Under the pieces are notes generated by a model. That model did not search any database. It was not told where the DNA came from and saw nothing but the letters and a program-made list of their open reading frames with translations. From an uncultured Eubacteriales bacterium (GTDB lineage Bacteria; Bacillota; Clostridia; Lachnospirales; Lachnospiraceae), in NCBI GenBank assembly GCA_900544525.1, contig UQVN01000081.1, positions 1-12,185 of the forward strand: a stretch of 12,185 bases of DNA. The letters are read 5' to 3'. Shown in pieces: positions 1 to 7,120 of the stretch. How positions within the stretch are numbered: position 1 is the first letter of the stretch; each line of letters starts with the position of its first letter. The translations under genes were made by a program, and so were the position numbers.

Positions 1-63
1 AAACACAGAAAAAGAAGAAACAAGAATAAATAAATAATAATACGATAAAACAATATAAAATAA
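1..63 (+). other. AT-rich upstream flank, possibly the 3' end of a preceding gene
   Basis: Very A-rich sequence in which all three forward frames stay open from base 1 for only 8 to 11 codons before a stop, each giving a Lys/Glu-rich tail. This would fit the last residues of an upstream gene, but the frame cannot be chosen and nothing else is recognisable. No terminator hairpin is visible. Confidence 0.25.
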
Positions 64-92
64 TTGACAGTAAGAAATGCCGATGCTACACT
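64..92 (+). promoter_or_regulatory. Predicted sigma-A promoter for the transglutaminase-like gene
   Basis: A perfect -35 box TTGACA (64-69) is separated by 17 bases from TACACT (87-92), which matches the -10 consensus at 4 of 6 positions and carries an extended -10 TGC just upstream (84-86). Transcription would start near base 99, leaving a leader of about 43 bases before the ATG at 143. Spacing and -35 are ideal, so this is one of the best promoter candidates in the window. Confidence 0.65.
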
Positions 93-105
93 TTCCATAG
101 ATATC

Positions 106-122
106 ATTGAAACGATTCCAAT
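106..122. promoter_or_regulatory. Imperfect palindrome at the predicted start of transcription (possible operator)
   Basis: ATTGAAACGATTCCAAT is an imperfect inverted repeat: the 7-base arms ATTGAAA and TTCCAAT match at 6 of 7 positions. It lies just downstream of the predicted start site, where a repressor could block initiation. With its central CG it resembles LacI/CcpA-type operators and differs from the cre consensus WTGNAANCGNWNNCW at one conserved position. Function is inferred only. Confidence 0.3.
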
Positions 123-142
123 CAATACAAGGAGAGAGAATT

Positions 143-2749
143 ATGTTTACAGAAAAGTTAAGACAATATGCATCAAAGCAATATAAGAAATCCTTAAAAC
201 AGCTTGGAAAAAAAGGAAAAGAAATCCAAGCCTATATAGAATCCCTCCAAGGAGATGAAGAAATTCTGATGAAGTTTTTATATGGTACCATGCCATTTGC
301 AGATGCCAGTGATTATGAACCAGAATTATTTTATGCCTATGTGAAGCACAGCCTGTATTTAAAGGAAAATAGCCCTTATACAAGGCATCTTTCTGAAGAA
401 ATGTTTTTAAATTATGTTTTATATTATCGTGTCAATAATGAGGATATTGTAAATTGTCGTCCTTGGCTTTATGAGAAAGTAAAGGAGAGAATCAAAGGAT
501 ATTCACAAGAAGACGCCATTAAGGAATTGAATTACTGGTGTGCAGAAAATGTGACCTATGCCGCTTCCGATGAGAGAACATTAAATCCAATTGCTGTATA
601 TAAAAGTATTGCTGCTCGCTGTGGAGAAGAATCTACTTTTTTTGTATCAGTATTAAGAAGTGTTGGGATTCCTGCAAGGCAGGTGTATACCCCAAGATGG
701 GCTCACTGCGATGATAATCATGCATGGGTAGAGGCATGGGATGGGGAAACATGGCGTTTTTTAGGTGCCTGTGAACCAGAGGAAGTGTTGGATAAGGGAT
801 GGTTTACTAATGCGTCATCAAGAGCTATGCTTATTCATACGAGAGTCTTTTCCGACTATGTTGGGGAAGACAGCATGAAAAAAAATGAAATAACGGGAAG
901 AGATGGTGCTGTTATTTTTTATAATGATACTGCTGTCTATGCAAAAACAACAGTTTTGACCGTTCATGTGGAGAGAGAAAATGGAACAAAAGCGGTGAAT
1001 TGTCGCATTCAATTTGAATTGATGAATATGGCAGAATTTTATCCAATTTCCACCCAGTACACCGATGAAGAAGGAAGAGTATCCTTAGAACTTGGCGAAG
1101 GTACAGTACAGATTTTTTGTTCTTTTCATGATGAAATTGGAAGTGTACTCGTAAATACAGAGGATAGGAAAGAAGTGACAATACGATTAAAAAATGAGAA
1201 AGTGTTTGTGGAGGAAGAAGCAGAAAAAGAATGGCAATTTTTTGATTTAATAGCGCCTTTGGATTATCCAATGCACCCTAGTCAATTGACAGCTGAGCAG
1301 AAAGAACAAGGAAGAGTGAAAAAACAAAAGGCCGATCAAATAAGAGATAAAAAGAAAGAGAATTTTTATCAAAAAGAAAAAGCAAAAAAATATGAAGGAA
1401 ATGAAACGGCAACTACCATTTTAAAAAATGCATATGGAAATTTTGATGAAATTTATGATTTTTTAAAGAAGGATAGCAATCCATATCGCTTATTTCTTTT
1501 ACAAACATTAGAAGTAAAAGATAATAGAGATGGGAAAAGTGAAGTACTAGAAGAACATTTACAAGAATCTCTTCTTGTAAAAGAAACTGCTTTTGCTTAT
1601 TTAGAAAAAATGGGAGAGGAACAAGAACAGTTATTTCTCCAATATGTGATGAATCCGAGAATTCGTCATGAGATGATTCGTCCTTATCGAAAAGAAATTT
1701 CTAAGTGGTTTACAAAAGAAGAAAAGCAACGGTTTTTAAAAGAGCCAAGCGAGATTTGGGAATATGTGAGCCAACACGTTGTGACAACAGAAGAAAGAAA
1801 TTATGAAACAGTTGTTACCTCACCAGTTGGGGCATTGATGACAGGACAAGGTTCTGAACTTTCCAAAAAAACATTATTTGTAGCCATTTGTAGAACACTA
1901 GGAATTCCTGCTAGAATCAATCCGATTCATGGTAATATAGAGTATTGGAAAGACAGTGGATTTATAAAAGCCAATAGTGGTAGCAAGAAGAAAGAAGAAA
2001 AGTTAATAGACGTTATATTTAACTATGAAGGGGAAACAATACCAGCTTATTTTGTAAACTGGACTATCGGCAAATTAGAAAAGAAAAAAGAAGGGTCTGT
2101 ATTTGAAACACTAGATTATACGAAAACTTCTTTTGAAACAAAAAAAATAAAATTACAACTACCAAAAGGATATTACCGCCTTAATACAACAATGCGTATT
2201 CCAAATGGAAATCAAATGATTGCAGTAAAATATTTTGTCATTACGGGGGAAGAAACGAAAAGAGTAAGCTCTTTTCTCATAAGACAACCAAAGACAAAAG
2301 ATATGTTAGAAGATTTAAAATTAGAGTCTTTTTCCTTGAAAAATGGAAGAAATGAAGATGTTTTATGGGAACAGATTGCAAAAGATAAAGTAGCTCTTCT
2401 TGCCTTTTTAGAAGTTGGAATGGAACCAACCGAACATGTCCTTAATGAATTAAAAGGAAAAGCAGAGGAAATCAAAGAAAAAGATTTTACAATTGTATTT
2501 GTGTTAAAAGACAAAAAGGATATAGAAAACCAAACTCTAAAGAGTCTGTTAAAGGAATTGCCACAAATTCAAATTTATTATGATGATTTTAAAGAACTTC
2601 CAGAAATGATAGCAAGACGTATGTATACGGATCCAGAAAAGTTGCCACTTCTTGTAGCAACAACCGATGGTTATCATGGTCGTTATGCTTGTAGTGGTTA
2701 TAACGTAGGAACAGTAGAATTACTTTGCAATATTAGAAATATATTATAG
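143..2749 (+). CDS. Large transglutaminase-like superfamily protein with a second degenerate copy and a thioredoxin-like C-terminus
   Basis: 868 residues, with no signal peptide or membrane segment, so probably cytoplasmic. The ATG at 143 is chosen because AAGGAG lies at 129-134; a TTG at 107 in frame has no such site and lies almost at the predicted transcript start. Residues about 125-220 form a transglutaminase/protease-like core with Cys160 (RCGEES), the GIPAR motif (175-179) and His193 (NHAWVE); the usual Asp appears replaced by Glu211 in ACEPEE. Residues about 269-349 look like a beta-sandwich (carboxypeptidase-regulatory type), followed by a Lys/Glu-rich coiled-coil-like stretch (about 386-420). 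Residues about 546-606 repeat the core (TLFVAICRTLGIPAR, 577-591) but have no cysteine at the catalytic position. Residues about 745-868 resemble a thioredoxin/TlpA fold with a plausible cis-Pro (Pro835) but no CxxC. Such proteins may hydrolyse or cross-link peptides; the substrate is unknown. The gene may be cotranscribed with the deoR-type gene 52 bases downstream. Confidence 0.8.
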   Translation: MFTEKLRQYASKQYKKSLKQLGKKGKEIQAYIESLQGDEEILMKFLYGTMPFADASDYEPELFYAYVKHSLYLKENSPYTRHLSEEMFLNYVLYYRVNNEDIVNCRPWLYEKVKERIKGYSQEDAIKELNYWCAENVTYAASDERTLNPIAVYKSIAARCGEESTFFVSVLRSVGIPARQVYTPRWAHCDDNHAWVEAWDGETWRFLGACEPEEVLDKGWFTNASSRAMLIHTRVFSDYVGEDSMKKNEITGRDGAVIFYNDTAVYAKTTVLTVHVERENGTKAVNCRIQFELMNMAEFYPISTQYTDEEGRVSLELGEGTVQIFCSFHDEIGSVLVNTEDRKEVTIRLKNEKVFVEEEAEKEWQFFDLIAPLDYPMHPSQLTAEQKEQGRVKKQKADQIRDKKKENFYQKEKAKKYEGNETATTILKNAYGNFDEIYDFLKKDSNPYRLFLLQTLEVKDNRDGKSEVLEEHLQESLLVKETAFAYLEKMGEEQEQLFLQYVMNPRIRHEMIRPYRKEISKWFTKEEKQRFLKEPSEIWEYVSQHVVTTEERNYETVVTSPVGALMTGQGSELSKKTLFVAICRTLGIPARINPIHGNIEYWKDSGFIKANSGSKKKEEKLIDVIFNYEGETIPAYFVNWTIGKLEKKKEGSVFETLDYTKTSFETKKIKLQLPKGYYRLNTTMRIPNGNQMIAVKYFVITGEETKRVSSFLIRQPKTKDMLEDLKLESFSLKNGRNEDVLWEQIAKDKVALLAFLEVGMEPTEHVLNELKGKAEEIKEKDFTIVFVLKDKKDIENQTLKSLLKELPQIQIYYDDFKELPEMIARRMYTDPEKLPLLVATTDGYHGRYACSGYNVGTVELLCNIRNIL

Positions 2750-2801
2750 AGAAAAAATAAGAAAAAGTGTAGTAAAAATAGGAAAGAAAGTTGAAAGAGT
2801 T

Positions 2802-3563
2802 ATGTTTATAGAAGAACGTCATGCGAATATTATAAAACTACTTCAAGAAAATGGAAGAGTGAAAGTTAAGGAGTTAAGCCCGTTATTTCAAGTGACAGAA
2901 GATTGTATTCGAAAAGATCTTCGCACGTTAGAAAAGGCTGGGGAATTAAAGAGAACCTATGGAGGTGCTATTTTATCAAAAGATTATCCACTAGTTCGAG
3001 ATGTGATTGAGAGAAAAGATGTCAATTTAGAACAAAAACGTAAGAACGCTCAAAAGGTTATGGAAACTTTGAAGGACAATGAAACTATTTTTTTAGACAT
3101 ATCCACAACGAATATTTTAGTGGCAAAAGAACTTGGAAAATCCAATCGACGTATGATTGTCGTTAGCAATATGATTGATATTTTAAAAGAGTTATCAAAA
3201 AATCAGAATATTACTGCAATTGGAGTTGGTGGAACTTATGTAAAAACAGTCAATGGATTTTTAGGGGCGGAGACAATGGAGATGATTAAAAAATATAGTT
3301 TTGATCGTGTATTTGTTGGAACTTGTGGCATCGATATGACCGATCAGAGCATGACCACGTTAGGGGCAGAAGATGGTCTTACGAAAAAAGCGATTTTAGA
3401 AAGTGGAAGGCATCGATACTTAGTGATGGAGCGAGAGAAGTTTTATTTTAATGAATGTTATAAGTTTGGTCATGTTCATGAAGTGGATGGTATTTTTACA
3501 AATGAATTTCCAGATCAAGCCACAAAAGAGATATTGGATCAGATAGGAGTTAGTTTATATTAG
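2802..3563 (+). CDS. DeoR/GlpR-family transcriptional regulator
   Basis: 253 residues, the usual length for the family. Residues 1-58 form the N-terminal winged helix-turn-helix typical of DeoR regulators, including VTEDCIRKDLRTLEKAGEL and the wing RTYGGA (51-56). Residues about 75-250 form the DeoRC sensor domain, related to ribose-5-phosphate isomerase, which in this family usually binds a phosphorylated sugar. Visible motifs are FLDISTTN (97-104), VVSNMIDIL, GVGGTY, FVGTCGID and TLGAEDGLTKKAIL. The pocket motif is commonly D-x-G-T-T; here the glycine is Ser101, which may alter ligand choice. The ribosome binding site is weak (GGAAAG about 12-20 bases upstream), which fits a low-level regulator. 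The gene is 19 bases ahead of cutC, so that gene is the likeliest target, perhaps together with the transglutaminase gene upstream. The ligand cannot be read from the sequence. Confidence 0.88.
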   Translation: MFIEERHANIIKLLQENGRVKVKELSPLFQVTEDCIRKDLRTLEKAGELKRTYGGAILSKDYPLVRDVIERKDVNLEQKRKNAQKVMETLKDNETIFLDISTTNILVAKELGKSNRRMIVVSNMIDILKELSKNQNITAIGVGGTYVKTVNGFLGAETMEMIKKYSFDRVFVGTCGIDMTDQSMTTLGAEDGLTKKAILESGRHRYLVMEREKFYFNECYKFGHVHEVDGIFTNEFPDQATKEILDQIGVSLY

Positions 3564-3582
3564 AAAAAGAGAAGGGGATGAA

Positions 3583-4338
3583 ATGATGAAAAATTATTGT
3601 TTAGAAGCGTGTGTAGACAGTGTTCAATCCGCCATCAATGCAAAAAAAGGTGGTGCTAACCGATTAGAGCTTTGTGGAAATTTGATTCTTGGTGGAACAA
3701 CGCCATCCATTGGATTGTTTGAGGAAGTAAAAAAACAAACAAATATGGAGACGAGAGTGTTAATTCGTCCAAGATTTGGAGATTTTTGTTACACAGAAGA
3801 AGAATTTCAAGTAATATTAAGGGATATTGATCGGTTTGTAGCATTAGGAGCGGATGGAATTGTAACGGGGATGTTAAAAGAAGATGGAAACCTTCATATC
3901 GAACGGATGAAAGAGGTGATGGAACACGCTAAGGGCTGTAAAGTGACTCTTCATCGGGCTTTTGATGTATGTTGCGATCCAAACAAAACATTAGAGCAGG
4001 CAAAAGAATTAGGGATTCATACGATTTTAACTTCTGGTCAGGCAGATTGTTGTTTGGAAGGAACGGAGCTCATAAAGCAATTAATAAAAAAAGCAGACAA
4101 TCAAATAGAGATTCTTATTGGCAGTGGAGTGAATAAAAAGGTCATTGAAGTTGTATACGAAAAAACAAAGGGAACTTCTTATCATATGTCTGGAAAAGAA
4201 GTATTACAAAGTCAGATGATTTATCGAAAAGAAGGGGTTAATATGGGGCTTTCTTCTTTTAGTGAATTTGAGATTTGGCAGACAAAAGAAGAGAAGATAA
4301 GAGAGGCGGTTTTTGTATTAAAAAGGCTAATAGGATAG
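3583..4338 (+). CDS. cutC: CutC family TIM-barrel protein
   Basis: 251 residues, close to the usual CutC length. The family signature motifs appear in order: EACVDSVQSA at the N-terminus, GGANRLELC, GGTTPS, RPRFGDFCYTEEEF, GADGIVTG, LHRAFDVC, ILTSGQ, ILIGSGV and YHMSG. These build the (beta/alpha)8 barrel. AGAAGGGG (3570-3577) precedes two adjacent ATGs (3583 and 3586), so the true first residue could be either. CutC was named for copper tolerance in Escherichia coli, but that phenotype was later assigned to the small RNA MicL made from the same locus, and the biochemical role of the protein is unsettled. Here it follows a DeoR-type regulator by only 19 bases, which suggests a metabolic role linked to a sugar phosphate rather than metal handling. 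This is inference. Confidence 0.9.
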   Translation: MMKNYCLEACVDSVQSAINAKKGGANRLELCGNLILGGTTPSIGLFEEVKKQTNMETRVLIRPRFGDFCYTEEEFQVILRDIDRFVALGADGIVTGMLKEDGNLHIERMKEVMEHAKGCKVTLHRAFDVCCDPNKTLEQAKELGIHTILTSGQADCCLEGTELIKQLIKKADNQIEILIGSGVNKKVIEVVYEKTKGTSYHMSGKEVLQSQMIYRKEGVNMGLSSFSEFEIWQTKEEKIREAVFVLKRLIG

Positions 4339-4366
4339 AACTGTCGAAAGAAAAAACAGGTAATGA

Positions 4367-4395
4367 TTGACAAATGGAAGAAATGGTGATAATCT
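4367..4395 (+). promoter_or_regulatory. Candidate promoter for cysK
   Basis: A perfect TTGACA (4367-4372) starts 29 bases after the cutC stop. Two overlapping -10 choices exist: TAATCT (4390-4395) at 17-base spacing with an extended TGA ahead of it, or GATAAT (4388-4393), a better match but at only 15-base spacing. Either gives a leader of roughly 65-70 bases, too short for an S-box or T-box. No terminator separates cutC from cysK, so read-through is also possible. Confidence 0.5.
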
Positions 4396-4466
4396 AATCC
4401 CAAGTAAGTTAGTAGGATATTGAGGATAGAAAAATAACAACGTCAAAAGGTAAAAGGAGGTTTTTT

Positions 4467-5405
4467 ATGTATTATCAATCAATGTTAGAGGTAATTGGCA
4501 AAACACCACTTGTTGAGTTAGGCAATTACCAAAAAAAGATGGGGCTTCATGCGAAAATTTTAGGAAAAGTAGAAGGATTAAATCCAGCAGGCAGTGTAAA
4601 AGATCGAGTTGCGCTTTCTATGATTTTAAAAGCGGAGCAAGAAGGAAAATTAAAAGAAGGTTCTGTTATTATTGAGCCTACAAGTGGAAATACAGGAATT
4701 GGATTATCTGCCATTGCAGCCGCAAAAGGATATCGCATTATCATTGTTATGCCAGAAACAATGAGTGTGGAAAGACGAAATTTAATGAAGGCGTATGGAG
4801 CAGAGCTTGTCCTAACAGAAGGGGCAAAAGGTATGAAGGGGGCCATTGCAAAAGCAGAACAACTAGCCAGTGAAATCGAAAATAGTTTTCTCGCTGGGCA
4901 ATTTGTCAATGAAGCTAACCCAGAGATCCATAAGAAAACAACAGGCCCAGAAATTTGGGAAGATACCGAAGGAAATGTAGATATTTTTGTATCTGGCGTT
5001 GGAACAGGCGGTACTATTACAGGAGCAGGAGCTTATTTAAAAGAAAAAAATCCGAATATTCAAGTAGTAGCAGTAGAGCCAACAGGTTCTCCTGTGTTAT
5101 CAACAGGTACGTCTGGCTCTCATAAAATTCAAGGAATTGGAGCGGGATTTGTCCCAGAAGTCTTGGATACAACAATTTATGATGAGATTATTTGTGTGGA
5201 TAATGAAAGTGCATTTGAAACAGGAAGAGAGATTGCAAGAACGGAAGGAATTTTAGTTGGAATTTCCTCAGGAGCAGCTGTATATGCCGCGAAAGAATTG
5301 GCAAAACGTCCAGAAAATAAAGGAAAGACAATTGTAGTGATTCTTCCAGATAACGGCGATCGTTATTTATCAACACCGATGTTTGCGGAAAATGATAACA
5401 AATAA
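4467..5405 (+). CDS. cysK: Cysteine synthase A (O-acetylserine sulfhydrylase)
   Basis: 312 residues, normal for CysK. The enzyme makes L-cysteine and acetate from O-acetylserine and sulfide using pyridoxal phosphate, in the cytoplasm. The PLP Schiff-base lysine is Lys45 in NPAGSVKDR. TSGNTG (72-77) is the substrate-binding loop, GVGTGGT (177-183) binds the PLP phosphate, and Ser267 in GISSGAA (265-271) contacts the PLP ring nitrogen. KIQGIGAGFVP and LPDNGDRYLST are also typical. The start has an excellent AAAAGGAGG (4452-4460) six bases upstream. The gene has a candidate promoter of its own and is closed by an intrinsic terminator at 5453-5493, so it is probably a single-gene unit. There is no cysE, CymR gene or recognisable riboswitch in the window. 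All active-site residues are present; cystathionine beta-synthase-like use is less likely because no extra domain is present. Confidence 0.95.
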   Translation: MYYQSMLEVIGKTPLVELGNYQKKMGLHAKILGKVEGLNPAGSVKDRVALSMILKAEQEGKLKEGSVIIEPTSGNTGIGLSAIAAAKGYRIIIVMPETMSVERRNLMKAYGAELVLTEGAKGMKGAIAKAEQLASEIENSFLAGQFVNEANPEIHKKTTGPEIWEDTEGNVDIFVSGVGTGGTITGAGAYLKEKNPNIQVVAVEPTGSPVLSTGTSGSHKIQGIGAGFVPEVLDTTIYDEIICVDNESAFETGREIARTEGILVGISSGAAVYAAKELAKRPENKGKTIVVILPDNGDRYLSTPMFAENDNK

Positions 5406-5452
5406 TAGCGGAACATATAGTGATGCAGCTAAAAAAATAAAGAAATGATAAG

Positions 5453-5493
5453 AAAAAGATATGTCGATTAGGAAAAAGACATATCTTTTTTTT
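5453..5493 (+). terminator. Intrinsic terminator of cysK
   Basis: A 13-bp perfect stem pairs AAAAAGATATGTC (5453-5465) with GACATATCTTTTT (5478-5490) around a 12-base loop, and the run of eight T (5486-5493) follows the stem core directly. It begins 48 bases after the cysK stop. The A-run on the 5' side makes it potentially bidirectional, but no gene faces it from the right. Confidence 0.88.
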
Positions 5494-5635
5494 ATGTGAT
5501 AGACAATTTCTGTCAAAAGCGAGTTGTTTTGCGACAAAGTGTGCATTGCTAGAAGTAACTTAAAGTCGTAAAGAGCATGCAAGGGATACTTTCTTTTTAT
5601 AATTTTTTTATGAATATAAAAAGAACATAAAAATC

Positions 5636-5644
5636 TGATATGAT
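5636..5644 (+). promoter_or_regulatory. Candidate extended -10 promoter element for malE
   Basis: TGATATGAT combines the extended TGN motif with TATGAT, a 5 of 6 match to the -10 consensus. No good -35 box is found 17 bases upstream (the sequence is ATAAAA), so activity would depend on the extended -10 or an activator. An alternative -10, TAAAAT, lies at 5684-5689, also with a poor -35. The leader would be about 90 bases. Confidence 0.35.
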
Positions 5645-5739
5645 TCTAAGATTATTGATATTTAAGTTTTTTTATAGGAATTGTAAAATAGAACTATAAG
5701 AAGGAACAAAAATATAAAATAAATCAGGAGGAACATGAT

Positions 5740-7029
5740 ATGAGAATGAAAAAAGTATTAGCAGTTGCAATGACTGCAGCACTTGCAATGACATCATTAG
5801 CAGGGTGTGGTGGCTCAGGCAATTCAACAACAACTTCTAATGGAAACTCAGAAGGTGGAACAAGTAGTGAAGTTGAAAAAATGACTTTAAAAGTATGGGC
5901 TCCACAAGAAGACCAAGTGCAAACAGACAAATATCCAAAAGGATATTTAAAAGCACTTTGTGATCAGTTTAATGAAGAACATCCAGAATGGGATATCACA
6001 TTTGAATATGGTGTTATGTCAGAAGCGGATGTTGCAGAATCTGCCATGAAAGATTTAGAGGAAGCAGCGGATGTATTCTTATATGTAAATGACCAGATTC
6101 CGAAAATGGTAGAAGCGGGGGCACTGGCTAAGTTAGGTGGTTCTACTGTAGAAGAGATGAAAGCACATAATAGCGAATCTATGGTTGGTTCTGTTACATA
6201 CAATGATGGTGTCTATGGATTCCCATTTACACCAAATACTTATTTCTTATTCTATGATAAGAGTAAATTCACAGAAGAAGAAGTGAAGAGCCTTGACACT
6301 ATGATGGAAAAAGATCTTGGAGATGGCGTAAACAACTTCGCATTTGACCTTGATAACAGCTGGTATTTACCTGCATTCTTCTACGCAGCAGGCGGAGAAT
6401 TATTTGGACCAAATGGTGATGATGAAGCAGCGGGAACAACATTTGGGGATCATCCAGAAGCAACCGAATATTTAATTAACTTATTCAACAATAAGAAATT
6501 CTTCTTAGAAGACACAGGTGCTTCTATTGCAAAATTTAAAGATGGTACATTAGGTGCTTATGTGTCTGGTTCTTGGGATGCGGTTGCTATTCAAGAAGCA
6601 TTAGGAGATAACTTTGGGGTTACAAAACTTCCTACAGTAAAATTAAATGGAAAAGATTCTCAATTATATTCTTTTGCAGGAAGTAAAGCAGTTGGTGTGA
6701 ATCCAACATCAAAACATATGGCAGCATCTGTTGCTTTAGCAGCTTATTTAGCAGGCGAAAATGCGCAAACAGTTCGTTTTGAAACAAGAAATATTACACC
6801 TACATGGGATACAGTAGCTAATTTAGAATCAGTAAAATCAGACGTCGTAGCATCTGCTCAAATTTTAGAAATTAATGAAGCATCTAAAACTCAGCCACTT
6901 GTTAAGAAAATGAGCGACTTCTGGTCTCCTGTAGAAGCATTAGGAAAATCTATTGTTCAAAAAGATACAACATTAGAAAATGCAAAAGAAGCGACAACAC
7001 AGATGGGCGAAGGTATTATGAAAGAATAA
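5740..7029 (+). CDS. malE: Maltose/maltodextrin-type ABC transporter substrate-binding lipoprotein
   Basis: 429 residues. A type II signal peptide is clear: basic RMKK, a hydrophobic core, and lipobox LAGC with lipidated Cys23, followed by a Gly/Ser/Thr-rich linker to about residue 46. The mature part is a family 1 sugar-binding protein: LKVWAPQED opens the first lobe, ADVFLYVNDQIPKMVEAG and YGFPFTPNTYFLFYDKS match the MalE pattern, and NFGVTKLPTV is the matching second-lobe motif. It should capture malto-oligosaccharides outside the membrane and deliver them to the MalF/MalG pair encoded next. AGGAGG (5726-5731) sits eight bases before the ATG. The sugar assignment rests on the MalE-like motifs and on malQ downstream; a related alpha-glucoside cannot be ruled out. 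A hairpin directly after the gene may stabilise this message relative to malFG. Confidence 0.88.
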   Translation: MRMKKVLAVAMTAALAMTSLAGCGGSGNSTTTSNGNSEGGTSSEVEKMTLKVWAPQEDQVQTDKYPKGYLKALCDQFNEEHPEWDITFEYGVMSEADVAESAMKDLEEAADVFLYVNDQIPKMVEAGALAKLGGSTVEEMKAHNSESMVGSVTYNDGVYGFPFTPNTYFLFYDKSKFTEEEVKSLDTMMEKDLGDGVNNFAFDLDNSWYLPAFFYAAGGELFGPNGDDEAAGTTFGDHPEATEYLINLFNNKKFFLEDTGASIAKFKDGTLGAYVSGSWDAVAIQEALGDNFGVTKLPTVKLNGKDSQLYSFAGSKAVGVNPTSKHMAASVALAAYLAGENAQTVRFETRNITPTWDTVANLESVKSDVVASAQILEINEASKTQPLVKKMSDFWSPVEALGKSIVQKDTTLENAKEATTQMGEGIMKE

Positions 7030-7040
7030 GTCAAGCGGGG

Positions 7041-7055
7041 ATTGAAAGATTCAAT
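7041..7055 (+). repeat. Short perfect inverted repeat downstream of malE
   Basis: ATTGAAAGATTCAAT is a perfect 6-bp inverted repeat with a 3-base centre, 12 bases after the malE stop. As RNA it would be a small AU-rich hairpin just ahead of the larger stem at 7072-7120; as DNA it could be a protein site. Its arms resemble those of the palindrome at 106-122, which may be chance. Confidence 0.35.
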
Positions 7056-7071
7056 GTTAGATGACTGACAT

Positions 7072-7120
7072 AGAAAAGGGGCTAGTTTCATAGGAAAAGC
7101 AAATGAAACAGCCCTTTTCT
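7072..7120 (+). terminator. Long hairpin between malE and malF (partial terminator or mRNA-stabilising stem)
   Basis: The left arm (7072-7091) and right arm (7103-7120) pair over 18 bp, interrupted only by a bulged G and a bulged A on the left, around an 11-base loop. AGAAAAGGG pairs with CCCTTTTCT and GTTTCAT with ATGAAAC. The right arm carries TTTTCTTAT, a poor U-tract, so termination is probably partial. The position, 43 bases after malE and 31 before malF, fits a device that keeps binding-protein transcripts in excess over permease transcripts, either by attenuation or by blocking 3' exonucleases. Confidence 0.7.

Larger units (their letters stand above)
5406..5739 (+). other. Intergenic region between cysK and malE
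   Basis: This 334-base stretch holds no credible gene on either strand. It contains the cysK terminator (5453-5493), then about 140 bases (5494-5635) with only weak, short inverted repeats (for example TTGT/ACAA around 5524-5537, and TGCATTGCT facing AGCATGCA). A candidate extended -10 element for malE lies at 5636-5644, followed by an AT-rich leader ending in the AGGAGG ribosome binding site (5726-5731). I could not identify a clear MalR or cre operator, although regulation of malE would be expected here. Confidence 0.6.

Noticed and set aside
106..120. A true CcpA cre site upstream of the first gene
   Set aside because: ATTGAAACGATTCCA breaks the conserved G at position 3 of the cre consensus, so it is kept only as a general palindrome.
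107..142. TTG at 107 as an earlier start of the transglutaminase-like gene
   Set aside because: It would begin about 8 bases after the predicted transcript start with no ribosome binding site, whereas the ATG at 143 has AAGGAG at the right distance.
912..1271. Minus-strand open frame of 119 codons
   Set aside because: It lies wholly inside the transglutaminase-like gene, has no ribosome binding site, and its composition is that of a complementary-strand shadow.
4341..4359. Terminator after cutC
   Set aside because: Only a 4-bp CTGT/ACAG stem is present and no T-run follows, which is too weak for termination.
4339..4466. S-box or T-box riboswitch ahead of cysK
   Set aside because: The leader from the predicted promoter is only about 70 bases and contains no terminator/antiterminator pair or T-box sequence.
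4547..4909. Minus-strand open frame of 120 codons
   Set aside because: It is antisense to well-conserved cysK sequence and shows no recognisable protein features.
5370..5582. Minus-strand open frame of 70 codons over the cysK end and terminator
   Set aside because: It spans the terminator hairpin, is dominated by Phe/Leu/Ile from A-rich sequence, and has no ribosome binding site.
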